This document shows positions 46,901 to 59,500 of a DNA stretch of 64,000 nt, piece after piece. Numbering within the stretch: the stretch's first letter is position 1; every line of letters begins with the position of its first letter. The notes below the pieces were generated by a model. That model made no database searches. It worked only from the letters and a program-made list of their open reading frames with translations, and was not told the DNA's origin. Position numbers and translations under genes: made by a program. Source of the DNA: JABSOG01 sp965277695 (GTDB lineage Bacteria > Pseudomonadota > Gammaproteobacteria > Enterobacterales > Alteromonadaceae); NCBI GenBank assembly GCA_965277695.1, contig CBDIDQ010000091.1, positions 1 to 64,000 on the forward strand. Direction: 5' to 3'.

Positions 46901-47456
46901 ATGTGATCGGGTTCAAGCGTGCGCCGTCGTGGCGACCACTAATCCACAAGGTGATAAAAAATTAGTCGCTTATGTGGTACTTCCTGACGATGAGCAAAAT
47001 AATGTGGCGTTGCTGGAGGATTATTTGGCTGCCTATTTAGACCGTGTATTGCCGTTTTATATGGTGCCGAGCGAATTTATTGCGCTGCCAAGTTTGCCGC
47101 TCACCGTTAGTGGCAAGGTCGATAAGATGGCTTTGTTGAACTTTGAAGTGACAGCGGCGGTGGCGGTTAGTGTTGCGCCGAGAAATGAGGTTGAACGTCA
47201 GTTGCAATTGATTTGGTTAGATTTGTTAAATATCGATACTGTGGGGATCACCGAAAGCTTCTTTAAATTGGGCGGACATTCGTTATTGGCGATGCGCTTG
47301 GCGAGTCAAATTCGCAAGGTTTTTGCGGTTAACTTTACCTTAAAACTGTTGTTTGAATCAGCCAGTATTGAAGAGCAAGCGCAAGTGATTAGTTATCTCA
47401 AACAGCGTAATGCCGAAGCAGCAAGCGAGTCCGTGGTAGAAGAACTCATGCTGTAA
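43968..47456 (+). CDS. NRPS protein 2: docking - C - A - T
   Basis: 1162 residues. The N-terminal TubC-type docking domain (MTAEQIIDLLAQKHIIIAQ to about residue 50) is followed by an Ala-Glu-Ser repeat linker. C domain about 80-510 (HHIAADGWSM near 215); A domain about 545-1020 (YVIYTSGSTGQPKG near 690) with by-eye code DASHIGSITK, which I do not recognise; carrier GGHSLLAMR near 1102. There is no epimerisation or thioesterase domain. It is paralogous to protein 4 across its length, with the same code. Its C-terminus (ESVVEELML) lacks the NHNEI tail, so it must dock differently to protein 3. There is a 61-bp gap to the next gene, with AAGGA before its start. Confidence 0.9.
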   Translation: MTAEQIIDLLAQKHIIIAQADGRLSVEAAKGAVTDELADLIRTHKAALVAYLAAESAAESAAESGAAIEADHQQIPLVSREEHIALSFAQQQLWMIDKIENGSTNYNVSSAMKVNGVFDENIAEQAFAYLIERHEPLRTRFVSKDDAVWQEVETAVEFQLQRIDLTKLSPAQQAVEQQVLIANEAVKSFDLSAALKVRVSFIRLSDQQGVLLVNMHHIAADGWSMGIFQQEFVQAYQAIDNQQPVNLPALTVQYADYATWQKDHLQGEVRQTLQDYWQTRLAGIPEIHQLPLDKVRPARSSFNGKVHHQVLSQTISNQLNALAQAHDATLYMVLQSAYAILLSRFSGQNDIVMGSAIANRGQQQIAGLIGYFANTMVQRVDVSGDPRFVDLLARGKNHLLADFEHQQLPFELLVDQLNPQRQLNHNPLFQVVLNLVVDDGTQLSLPKADFEVIAQDELVSNFDLGLQVTQSEGGLTLDWRYATDIFSAAGVNDLATAFAVLVDSIVAEPTATVSRLSLISTAQRKTLLSPLLTASAAESTESNLCIHQLFEKQVEKNPQQIALVIDDEQLSYGELNARANQLAHCLVAKGVKPDTLVGICVERSVEMVIGLLGILKAGGAYVPLDPGYPDERISYILADSGVDILVTQAHLQGVLPVTDQQLICLGTSALNELPQTAVEQSLQSHHLAYVIYTSGSTGQPKGVLVEHQSVVEKLLSVAQHYQLTADDAMLLFASISFDASVSQLFSPLVVGAKVVIRPDDITEPQDFMAYLLAHQVSCIHLVPQYLTQLLADSQLDSFWHQSALRSVICGGDVLTAELANRWREKSFAADIELFNSYGPTEATITASSLKYDGRLVESASLPIASGVSAGVSEALGDSQFYVVDEQLQLLPDGAVGELLIGGRSVVRSYLNSPALTAQRFITNPFTNSDQSEQRLYRSGDKVRRLADGTLMFVGRKDAQVKIRGFRIEPGEIEAQLNQCDRVQACAVVATTNPQGDKKLVAYVVLPDDEQNNVALLEDYLAAYLDRVLPFYMVPSEFIALPSLPLTVSGKVDKMALLNFEVTAAVAVSVAPRNEVERQLQLIWLDLLNIDTVGITESFFKLGGHSLLAMRLASQIRKVFAVNFTLKLLFESASIEEQAQVISYLKQRNAEAASESVVEELML

Positions 47457-47517
47457 AGCGTTTTTTTGGCGGCAAAAACGACAATAAAGAATAGACTCAA
47501 TGAAGGATTTTTAAGGT

Positions 47518-50500
47518 ATGCGAACCAACGATATTTTAACGCTGTGTGAAGCAAACGGCATTAACCTCTCAGTCAAAGCGGGGCAATTGCGAGTGGTGGC
47601 GACTCGGGAAAAACTTTCCGAGCAACTCAAAACCTTGCTTAAAGAAAATAAGCAAAGTTTGCTCGCGGTGCTTGATGATACTGAGAAAAAACCATTCAGT
47701 CAGATTGTCGCCAACACCAACACCAACGCCAACGGAGAAGTCAGCGGGCCGATACCGGCATCTTATGGCCAAAAACGTTTATGGTTTATTGATAAACTTG
47801 ACGATGGTGGGGTCACTTATAGCAGCAGTAATCAATTGCGGGTTAAGGGTTTACTGGATTTGGCGGCGTTGAGTTTTGCCATCAATCAGGTGGTTAAGCG
47901 TCATGAAAGCTTGCGCTCGGTGTTCAAAGAGCAAGACGGTGAGGTGTTTCAAGTGGTATTGCCGCACACCGAGTTTGTCATTGAACAAACCGATTTGACT
48001 GATGTTGCCGAGGCGGTGCAGGCGCAGCAGATCAGCGAATTGACTGAGGTCGCCGGGGCTATCCCGTTTGATTTGGCGGCAGATTTGATGTTACGGGTCA
48101 GGTTGTTCAAGTTGTCTGATAGCGAGCATATTTTGTGGTTGAACGTGCATCATATTGCTGCTGATTATTGGTCGATGGAGGTGCTAATTAGTGAATTGGC
48201 TGTGCTTTACCGGGCTTATCAGCTGGGGCAAGCGGACCGGTTGCCGCCCTTAGCGGTGCAGTATGGCGATTATGCGATTTGGCAAAAGGCGGTATTGCAA
48301 GGCGAGGTGATTGCCGAGCAACTGGATTATTGGCAAGCGACACTTAAGGGGATCCCCACGGTGCATCAGTTGCCGCTGGACCGTCCGCGACCCGCGCAAA
48401 GAAATTATCAAGGGACAGAGTTTCGTCAACAGCTCGATATGGCCACTTTTGTCGGGTTGAACCATCTGAGTGAAGCTAATGGCGCGACCTTGTTTATGAC
48501 CTTACACAGTGCGTTTGCGGCGCTGTTATCTCGTTTCAGTGGTGAGTCAGATATCGTCATGGGTACGCCGATTGCCGGTCGTGCGCAACATGAAATCGAA
48601 CCGCTGATTGGCTTTTTTGTTAATACCCTGGTCTTGCGTAGTGATTTGTGCGTTGATCGGCCTTTTGATCAGCAGCTGCAATTAGACAAACAGCATATTT
48701 TGTCAGCATTTGAATACCAGCATACGCCGTTTGAATTATTGGTTGAAACGCTCAATCCTTCGCGTAATTTACAACATAACCCGTTGTTTCAGATTGGTTT
48801 TTCAGTGCGAAATAATGAAGAAACTCGCTTTGATATTGCCGATTTAAGTTTTGAGCTATTGGCGGCGCAAAACAAAAACAGTAAATTTGATCTCGATTTG
48901 TTGGCGATCACCAATGCTGATGGGCTTGAACTGTTGTGGGATTATTCTACTGAACTGTTTGACGCGGCCACTATTGCGCGGTTATCGGATAGTTTTGCCA
49001 CCTTGCTTAGGGGCATTGTGGCTAACCCGCAAACTCTGGTCAGTGAGCTGCCGTTATTATCCGTTGAACAAAAGCAACAATTGCTGACGAGCGACTGTAA
49101 ACCGATGAGTGATTATTCAGCCAATTTGACACCCAAGTCACTGATCCACTCGTTGTTTGAAGTTCAGGCAGCAAAAACCCCAGACCAGATAGCGTTGGTG
49201 TTTGGTGCCCAAAGCCTCAGTTATGCCGAGTTGAATAGCCGAGCCAATCAACTGGCGTACCACTTGCGCACGCAAGGGGTAGTGGCTGATACCTTAGTCG
49301 GTTTACATGTTGAACGTTCATTTGACATGGTGATTGCTATTGTTGCCATTCTTAAAGCGGGTGGGGCTTATGTGCCATTGGATCCGAGTTATCCGAGTGC
49401 ACGGATTGAACATATATTGGCTGACAGTCAATTGGCTCATGTGGTCACTTTTGACCAGACTCAGCTAAACGTATCTGAGCAGGTTAAGTTGATCACCTTA
49501 GATTCTAGCCAATTGTCGGCTTATCCGCTGGGTAACTTACCTCAACTCACTGAGCAGGAAAGTCAGCAGGGCAGTCATAATCTGGCGTATGTGATTTATA
49601 CCTCCGGCTCTACGGGTCAGCCTAAAGGGGTGATGATTGAACATCATTCGGTGGTTAATCTGATTGCTTCGCAACAGGCTCATTATCAATTTACTGATGA
49701 TGAAGCGGCTATTTGGTTTTCGAGTTATGCCTTTGATGCGTCGGTTGAAAGCTTGTGGTTGACGCTGCATAACGGCGGACAATTGGTGATACCGACGTTG
49801 GATGATATTCAGCAGCCGAGTCGATTTATCGACTTGTTGATTCAACATCAAATCACTCATCTTGATGCCACGCCGAGTTATTTGATGGCATTGGGTCAGC
49901 TAAGTTCAGGTTACTCGCTCAAACGGGTTATTACGGGTGGCGAAGCCTGTACCAATGAGGTTAAACAGGCGGTGGGTGAGTTGTTGATCAACGCTTACGG
50001 GCCGACAGAAACCACCGTCACTTCTTTATCATGTGTCGATTATGCCACGCAATCTGATAGTCGTGTTATTGGTCGACCTGTGGCTAACACGACTGTAGTG
50101 GTGTTAGATCAACAGCAACAATTGACGCCTTTTGGCGTGGTGGGTGAGCTTTATATTGGTGGTGCCGGTGTGGCTCGGGGTTATCTTAATCAGCCTGAAT
50201 TAACCGCTGAGCGCTTTATTAAAAACCCGCTTATTAAAAACCCGCTTAGTGATGACCCGGCTGAACGTTTATACCGTACTGGTGATTTGGTGCGTTATGT
50301 GGCTGATGGCGATTTAGCTTTTATTGGTCGTATTGATAGTCAGGTGAAAATTCGTGGTTTTCGCGTTGAACTCGGTGAAATTGAAGCGCAACTTTCTCAT
50401 TGTGAAGGGGTGGCATCTGCTTTGGTATTGGCACGAGAAGACAAGTTAGTGGCCTATGTAGTTAGTGCGGTTGGCGTTGAGCTTGAGCCAAGCCAACTCA

Positions 50501-53500
50501 GACAAACCCTGCAAAGCCTATTGCCTGATTATATGGTGCCGTCGGCTTTTGTCATGCTCGATAGCTGGCCTTTAACCGTTAATGGCAAAGTCGATAAACA
50601 TGCCTTGCCTGCGCCTGATGATCATTGGCTGGTGGGTGAGTACATTGCCGCCCAGAGTGACAGCGAAAAAGCACTCACGGTTATTTGGGCTGAGCTGCTG
50701 CAATTGGCTGTTGATAGCATCAGTGTGGTTGGCAATTTCTTCGAGTTGGGTGGGCACTCATTGTTAGCAGTGCGATTAGTCGCTGAAATTCGGGCGAAAT
50801 GGCAACAAGAGTTGGCAATTAAACTGATTTTTAACTCGCCAACTATTCGGGCACTGGCTGAGCATATAAATTTAGCCGAGCACGTTGATTCACCCGAATT
50901 AGCAGTTAAAAGAAGCCCAGTGACGGCGCTGACACGGCAACCCGATGAGGCGATTATTGCTTCTTTTGCGCAACAACGTTTGTGGTTTATTGACCAGCTG
51001 CAAGGGGGCAGTGCGCAATATAATATGCCGGTTGCATTGCAGCTTGACGGTGATTTTGCTGTGGCGGCGGCTGAGCAAGCGATTGAGCGGATCATTGGGC
51101 GTCATGAAACCTTGCGCACCGTGTTTAAAGCCGGTGTTGATGGGGTGACCGAACAAATCATTCGCAGTGAATTTGACTTTAGCTTGAATTGTCATGATTT
51201 GACCGGGTTAGATTCACAGGCACAACAGCAAAAAGTGAATACCTTGCGGGTCGCTGATAGCCTTAAATCGTTTGATTTGGCCCAGGACTTAATGGTCAGA
51301 GTCACTTATTTGCAGCTCTCATCATCAACCTCAACAAGCCAACCATCATCAGCCGTGCTGTTGTTCAATATGCATCATATTGCCTCTGATGGTTGGTCGA
51401 TGGAGATACTGGTTAAAGAGTTTATGCAACAGTATCAGGCGGTGGTCAACGGTCAAGCTGACCCACTGACGCCGTTGAGCATTCAATATGCTGATTATGC
51501 CCAGTGGCAAAGACAATGGCTCACGGGTGAAGTATTAGAAACACAGTCGGACTACTGGCTGAAACAGCTTGAAGACCTGCCAGCGGTTCATGGTTTGAGT
51601 TTAGATCATGCCCGCCCAGCGGTAAAAACCCACCAAGGGGCGTTGGTGAAACAACAGTTAGACGCCAACATCACTGGGCAGTTAGAGCAAATCGCCACGG
51701 CGCATCAATTGACCCCGTTTATGTTATTACAGGGGGCGTTGGCATTGGTGTTATCTCGACACAGCAATAGCCATGATATCGTGATGGGTACCCCTGTCGC
51801 CAATCGAATGCAGCGTGAACTTGAACCGCTGATTGGTTTTTTTGTTAATACCCTAGTGCTGCGTACAGATACCCAGCATGACACGGTGGCTGATTATTTG
51901 GCCCATGTCAGAAGCGTTAATCTTGATGCTCAAACTCATCAGGATATTCCCTTTGAGCAATTGGTTGAGTTGTGTAAGGTGCCGCGTAGCACTGGGCATA
52001 CGCCGTTATTTCAAATTATGTTTGCGATGAATAACAGTGACTTGACTGAGCTGGCGATTGAAGGGGTGACGTTAACGCCGCTGGACAATAGTGAAGACAA
52101 TAGTGAAGACAATAGTGAGACAGTTGCAAAATTCGATTTAAATATCACCGCGCAGATGAACAGTGAAGGTTTAGGGTTTTGTTGGACTTTTGATACCGCA
52201 TTATTTAGTCAGGCGCATATTGAAACCCTCAGTGGCCATTTGGTTAACTTGTTAAGTGCCATGGCTGATATGCCGCTTAATCGCTTGGCGGCGTCGCGGT
52301 CGGCTGATTTGGCGATGCTGTCAGCGGCGCAACAGCATTATCTGGTTGATAGCTTGAATCAGACTCAGGTTGATTATCCGCAGCGCGATCAACTGATCCA
52401 TCAGTTGTTTGCCGCACAGGCAGCGCAAACGCCCGATAGTATTGCGGTTTCTTTTGAAGACACTGTTACTGGGTCCGAAACTTTGTCTTACAAGGCACTG
52501 GATCAAGCATCAAATCGTTTGGCCCATTACCTTCAAGCGCAAGGGGTGCAGAGCGATACCCTAGTTGGCCTTTGTGTTGAGCGTGGCTTAGATATGATGG
52601 TAGGTATTTTGGCGATTTTAAAGGCGGGCGGGGCTTATGTGCCGTTAGATCCGGCTTATCCTACCGCTAGATTGGCGCAGGTACTTAATGACGCTGGAGT
52701 GACTGAGTTATTGACCCAAAGCGGGCTGGTCGATGACCTTAAGCTGGCTGATGGGCTGGCTGATGGCGTGAACATTACTCAATTAGATGACTCCCAAGCG
52801 TTCCAACATTATCCTTGCACCGCAGTTGAGTTATTGACACCACAGCCGCTTGATTCACTGGCTTATGTGATTTATACCTCAGGCTCGACCGGTAAACCTA
52901 AAGGGGTGGCGGTGGCTCATGATGCCTTTGTTTGTCGCCTGGGTTACTTTGCGCAATTGTTGTCACTTGGGCAAGGCGATGTGGTGCCGAGCATTGCGTC
53001 GTTTGCTTTTGATATCTCTTTGTTGGAGTTGATTTATCCGTTGACTTGTGGGGCACAGGTGAAAGTGTTGCCGCTGTCGACAATCAAAGATATTAGCGCC
53101 TTGAGCGTCCAGCTAGAAGATTGTAGCTTTATTCATATGGTGCCGAGTTTGGCCCAACTTTGGTTAGAGGAGATGAAGCATAAAGGGAGTAATTATAGCC
53201 GCCTGAACCATTTTGCTACTGGTGGTGACGCCGTACCTGCATCGCTGCTTGAAGCCTTAAATGATACGCTGACGGCGACAGTATTACAGTTTTATGGGCC
53301 TACTGAGGCGGTGTTGTTTGCGGTCTGTCATCCGGATGCGGCGGCGCAATCGTCGGCATTAGGGCGAGCGGTGGATAACACTGATTTGTATATTCTTGAC
53401 GATCAGTGTGGCCTGCAACCCTTTGGTGTGGTGGGTGAATTATGTATTGGTGGCAAGGCGTTGGCCCGAGGGTATTTGAATCGTGAAGCACTAACCGCAC

Positions 53501-56500
53501 AACACTTTATCGCTAATCCTTTTAGTGAGATTGAAAACGCGCGTTTGTATCGTACCGGAGACTTAGTGCGTTATTTGCCGGATGGAAATCTCGCGTTTGT
53601 CGGTCGTAAAGATGATCAAGTTAAAATTCGTGGATTTCGGGTGGAGCTGGGCGAGATCAACTATCAATTGAACGCGTGTGAAGCGGTATCAGCGTCGATG
53701 GTATTGGTTCGTGAAAGTAAAAAGCTTCGTGAAGGCTCAAATGCCAAAACCCTAGTCGCTTATGTTATCCCCAATGATTTCGATGCCACCAACCACAGTG
53801 ATTTAGTCACTCAGTTAAAACAGCAACTACAGCAAGTATTGCCTGAGCATATGGTGCCAGCTGCTTTTGTGATGCTTGAACAATGGCCGTTGACGCCTAA
53901 CGGCAAAGTCGACAAAAAAGCCTTGCCTGAGCCAGATGGCCGTTTATTGGCCGGTGAGTATATCGCCGCCGAAAGTGAAACAGAACACGCCTTAGTGGCG
54001 ATTTGGGCCGAGCTGTTGCAGTTGCCAGCAGATAGTCTCAGTGTCACCGCTAATTTCTTTGAGATCGGCGGACATTCGTTGTTATCAGTGAGATTGGTGG
54101 GCCAAATTCGCAGCACCTTAGGAGTAGAATTAGCCTTAAGTGACGTGTTTGCTCAGGCTGATATTCATAGCATTGCCCTGCTTGTTGATAAGCGTGTAGA
54201 TAAGAGCATGAGCACAAGCAGACCGCCAGTGATTGCTATCACTCGTGATGACAAACCCTTGCCTTTGTCTTTTGCACAACAGCGTTTGTGGTTTATCGAC
54301 CAGCTGCAAGGCGGTTCGGCTAATTACAATATGCCGTTAGCATTACAGGTGCGCGGTGCGTTGTTACCCGACGTGGTAGCGCAGGCATTGCAACGCATTG
54401 TGCAGCGTCATGAAGTGTTACGGACGGTTTATCAGTCGGTAGAGGGTGAGGCTATTCAGCTGATCAACACACCCGTGGATTGTCCCTTGTCGGTGATTGA
54501 TTTGACCCAGTTGTCAGCAGCCGAGCAGCAAGATGAAGTGCAACGTTTAGCCTTGGCTGATGCTACTAAAGCGTTTGATTTAACTCAAGATGTGATGCTG
54601 CGAGCCAGTTGGTTAATGCTTGCGTCAGAGCAAGGCATTTTATTGTTTAATATGCATCATATTGCGTCTGATGGTTGGTCGATGCAGGTATTACTGAAAG
54701 AATTTGTTGCTCAGTATCAGGCGATCACCCACTCGCAAGAAAACCCATTAGCGCCTTTGGCTATTCAGTATGCTGATTATGCCCAATGGCAAAGAAATTG
54801 GTTGGTGGATGAGGTGCTGCAAAGCCAGTCAGATTATTGGACCACACAACTGAACGAATTACCGACGGTGCATGGTTTGCGATTAGATCATGCTCGTCCG
54901 GCAACCAAAACCCATCAAGGGGCGGTGGTGAAACGTCAACTGGCTGGTGAGTTATCTGAGCGGTTGCAACAAATTGCTATTGAACATCAACTGACACCTT
55001 TCATGTTATTGCATGGTGCCTTGGCGTTGGTTTTGTCTCGGCACAGCAACAGCCACGATATTGTGGTGGGCACGCCGGTGGCGAATCGTTTGCACAGTGA
55101 ACTTGAACCCTTGATTGGTTTCTTCGTCAATACCCTAGTATTGCGGGCAGATACTCGTCATGACACTTTGGCGGATTATTTTGGCCATATCAAAACCCTC
55201 AACCTTGCAGCCCAGAGTCATCAGGATATTCCTTTTGAGCAACTGGTTGAGCGGTGTAAAGTGCCTCGCAGCACCGCGCATACGCCGTTGTTTCAAATCA
55301 TGTTGTCAATGAATACCCATGAACAAAATGCCTTGGCGATTGATGGGTTAAGTTTTGCGCCGCTCGATAATATCAATGCACCAGCGGTTGCCCAATTTGA
55401 TTTAGATATTAGTGCACAGCACAGCGAAGACGGTTTTAGTTTTAGCTGGATTTATGATACCTCGTTGTTTACTGGCGCACATATTGAGGCGCTGAGTGGC
55501 CATTTGATTAACCTGTTAACGGCAATGGCCGCATTGCCTGCGCCGCAGTTGGCTGAGTTCAAACCCGGTGATCTAACCCTGTTATCTCAGGCGCAACAGC
55601 ATTATTTGCTTGATGCGCTTAATGATACCGATGTCGGTTATGCTGAGCATCAGTTGATCCACCAGTTGTTTGAAGCCCAAGTGGCGCAAACACCGGATAA
55701 TACGGCGGTGGTATTTGCTGGACAAACACTCACTTATCAACAGCTCAATCAAACCTCAAATCAGTTGGCGCATCACCTGCGGGCGCAGGGCGTGACGACT
55801 GATACTTTAGTCGGGCTGTGTGTTGAGCGGGGTGTGGATATGGTGATTGCTATTTTGGCGATATTAAAAGCTGGTGGCGCTTATGTGCCGTTAGACCCGG
55901 ATTATCCTCAAGCGCGGTTAGATTATATGCTGCAAGATACCGGTTTATCCTTGTTACTGACCCATGCCGGGTTAGCGTCAAGGTTTGCTGAGCAGCTGCC
56001 ATTAACCCTGCTTGATACAGCGCAACATCAAGCGATATTAGCCAACTATTCAACTGAGAATTTGCCGCTTGCGGCTGAGCAAACCGCCGCATCGTTGGCT
56101 TATATTATTTATACCTCGGGCACCACCGGACAACCTAAAGGGGTGATGATCGCCCACGCTGGTGTGAACAATCTCAGTGCTGCCCAGCAAACGCGGTTTA
56201 ACGTTAACGAGTCTAGCCGAGTATTACATTTTGCTTCACTGGGTTTTGATGCCAGTGTATCTGAATTGACCATGGCATTATTAAAAGGCGCGGCCTTGGT
56301 GGTGTGTGATGCCGAGGATAAGCAAAATCCCCAAAGATTTGAACGCTTGCTGGTGGATAATGCCATTACTCACATGACTTTACCGCCCGCCTTTTTGGCG
56401 TATTTAGACCCGACGAAACCTTACTCGCTGGAGTCGATTATTGTCGCAGGTGAAGCCTGCGATGAGCAGTTGGTGAGGTTATGGTCTGATCAGAGTGATT

Positions 56501-59500
56501 TCTTCAATGCTTATGGCCCAACAGAAACCACTGTGTGTGCCACCATGGGATTATTGACGGCGGATGAGCCGTTATCGATTGGTCATGCTATGGCGAATAC
56601 TCAGCTTTATGTGCTTGATGATAATCAGCAACTGTTGCCTTATGGCGCAGTTGGTGAGCTGTATATTGGCGGTGCGGGTGTGGCTAAGGGGTATCTCAAC
56701 CAGCCAGAATTGAGCGCACAACGGTTTATTCGCCATCCTTTTAGTGCAGACCCACAAGCGCGTTTATATAAGAGTGGCGATCTGGTGCGTTATTTGGCCG
56801 CAGGTCATCCAGGAGACTTAGCTTTTGTTGGTCGCATTGATGATCAGGTGAAAATTCGCGGATTCAGGATTGAGCTGGGCGAAATTGAAAGCCAGTTAGC
56901 CCACTGTGAAGGCGTCGCGTCAGCATTGGTATTAGCGTGTCAGGATGAACCGGGACAGCAACGTTTAGTGGCTTATCTCATTGCTAAGGAAAAAGCTAAG
57001 GAAAAAGACACCGATAAGGCGCTTTTGATCAGCCAGTGCAGACAAAGCCTCGCGGCGGTATTGCCAAGTTATATGCTGCCATCAGCCTTTATTGTGCTGG
57101 ATGCCTGGCCATTAACCGCTAATGGCAAAGTAGATAAAAAAGCCCTGCCCAGTGCGGATGATCACATCCTAATAGGTGAATATGTGTCGCCCCAAAGTGC
57201 CACCGAAAAGGCGTTAACCGCCATTTGGGCGAATTTGCTTAAGTTGGAAGCCGATAGCATTAGTGCTATTGCCAATTTCTTTGAGCTGGGTGGCCATTCA
57301 TTGCTGGCGGTCCGTTTGGTGGCTGAGGTCAGAACCCAGTTGCAACAAGAGCTGTTGATCAAAACCATTTTTGATGCGCCGACTATTGCCGCGTTAGCTC
57401 GACATCTTGATGCGGCTGATAACGCTCTATCTAAAACGCCGGTTAGAACCCCGGTGATCGCATTGACTCGTCAGGCTGATGAACCCGTGATGGCTTCTTT
57501 TGCCCAGCAACGCTTATGGTTTATCGACCAAAAACAAGGCGGCAGTGCTGAGTATAATATGCCTGCTGCTTTGCAAGTTGAGGGTTTGTTTAATGTTGAT
57601 GCGGCTGAGCAAGCGATTAGTCGCATTATTGCGCGCCACGAAACCTTGCGCACCGTCTTTAAAACAGTCAATAGCGATACGCTGCAAATCATTCTATCTG
57701 ACTTTACGTTTAGCCTCAGTCGTCATGATTTGACTGGACAAGGCCAAGCGGTACAACAGGCAACCATCAAGCAGTTGATGCTAGATGATGGCGCTAAAGC
57801 GTTCGACTTACGCGAGGACTTGATGGTGCGGGCGACTTACATTCAGACTGAATCTGCTGCTGGCGTGCTGTTGTTCAATATGCATCATATTGCATCTGAT
57901 GGCTGGTCGATGACGATTTTACTGCAAGAATTTGTCACCCAATATCAAGCGGTTGTCCAAAGTCTGGCAAGTCCTTTGCCACCTTTAGCGATTCAATACG
58001 CTGATTATGCCGCTTGGCAACGACAATGGTTGGTGGACGGGGTATTGGCCACACAATCAGCCTATTGGAGTCATCAATTAGCCGAGTTACCAGCTGTTCA
58101 TAGCCTAATGTTGGACCACCCACGACCTGCGATAAAAACCAATCAAGGGGCGATGGTGAGCACTCAACTGGATGGCAAGTTATCCCAGCAATTACAACGG
58201 ATTGCGGCGGCTTATCAGCTGACACCGTTTATGTTATTACATGGCGCATTGGCGTTGGTTTTGTCCCGGCACAGTAACAGTGATGATATTGTTGTGGGCA
58301 CGCCGGTGGCCAATCGTTTGCATAGCGAGCTTGAGCCGTTGATTGGTTTCTTTGTTAATACCCTAGTGTTGCGGGCGAATACCCGTCATCACACTTTGGG
58401 TGATTATCTGGCCCATATCAGAGACCTTAACCTTGATGCCCAGACCCATCAAGACCTGCCATTTGAGCAACTGGTCGAGCAATGTAATGTGCCTCGCAGT
58501 AGCGGTTATACCCCGTTGTTTCAAATCATGTTCTCAATGAATAGTAATGAACACACTGAGTTGGCGCTTGAGGGGTTGACGTTTACTGCGCTACAAAGTG
58601 AGCAGGTCATTGCCAAGTTTGATTTAGACATTAGTGTGCAGCTGAGCGAGCAAGGGTTTGCTTTTTCTTGGGTTTACGATACGGCGCTGTTTAGTCAGGG
58701 TCATATTGAAACCTTGAGTGAGCATTTAAACACCCTGTTGGCGTCGATTAGCCAAGTACCAGAGTCGTTTGTCGGTGACGCGCCGCTGGATGATTTGGCG
58801 ATGTTGTCGATTGACGAAACTGATCACCTCCTGCATCGCTGTAACGATAAACACGCTGATTATCCTAAAGATCAGCTGATCCATCAGCTGTTTGAAGCTC
58901 AAGTTGCACGAGCACCTGAGCATATTGCGGTGGTATGTGATTTGCCCGATGGCGAGTTAATACAACTGTCTTATCAGGCACTGAATCAGGCATCAAATCG
59001 TTTGGCGCATTACCTGCGGGCGCAGGGGGTGGGTAATAGCAGCTTAGTAGGGCTTTGTGTTGAGCGTAGTGTTGACATGTTAGTGGGCATTATCGCCATT
59101 CTTAAAGCGGGTGGGGCTTATGTGCCACTCGACCCCAATTATCCTACCGCCCGTATCGCTTATATGTTGCAAGATACCGGACTAAAACATGTGTTGACGC
59201 AATCAGGCTTAAGCGAAAAATTCGGCTTTGCTGATGAGCTGCAAATCACCGCGTTGGACGACGGCATGACCATGGAATTTTTGAAATCCTATTCGAGCGA
59301 TAACCCGGAGGTTAATTTAGTTGACGGTCAGGCGCAAACATCCTCTGACAGCGCGTATGTGATTTATACCTCAGGTTCAACCGGTCAGCCTAAAGGGGTA
59401 TTAACCCCGCATATTGGGGTGGTTAGGTTGGTTAAAGACGCTGATTTTATCACTTTGGACTCATCGACTCGATTTATGCAGGTCAGTTCGATTTCGTTTG

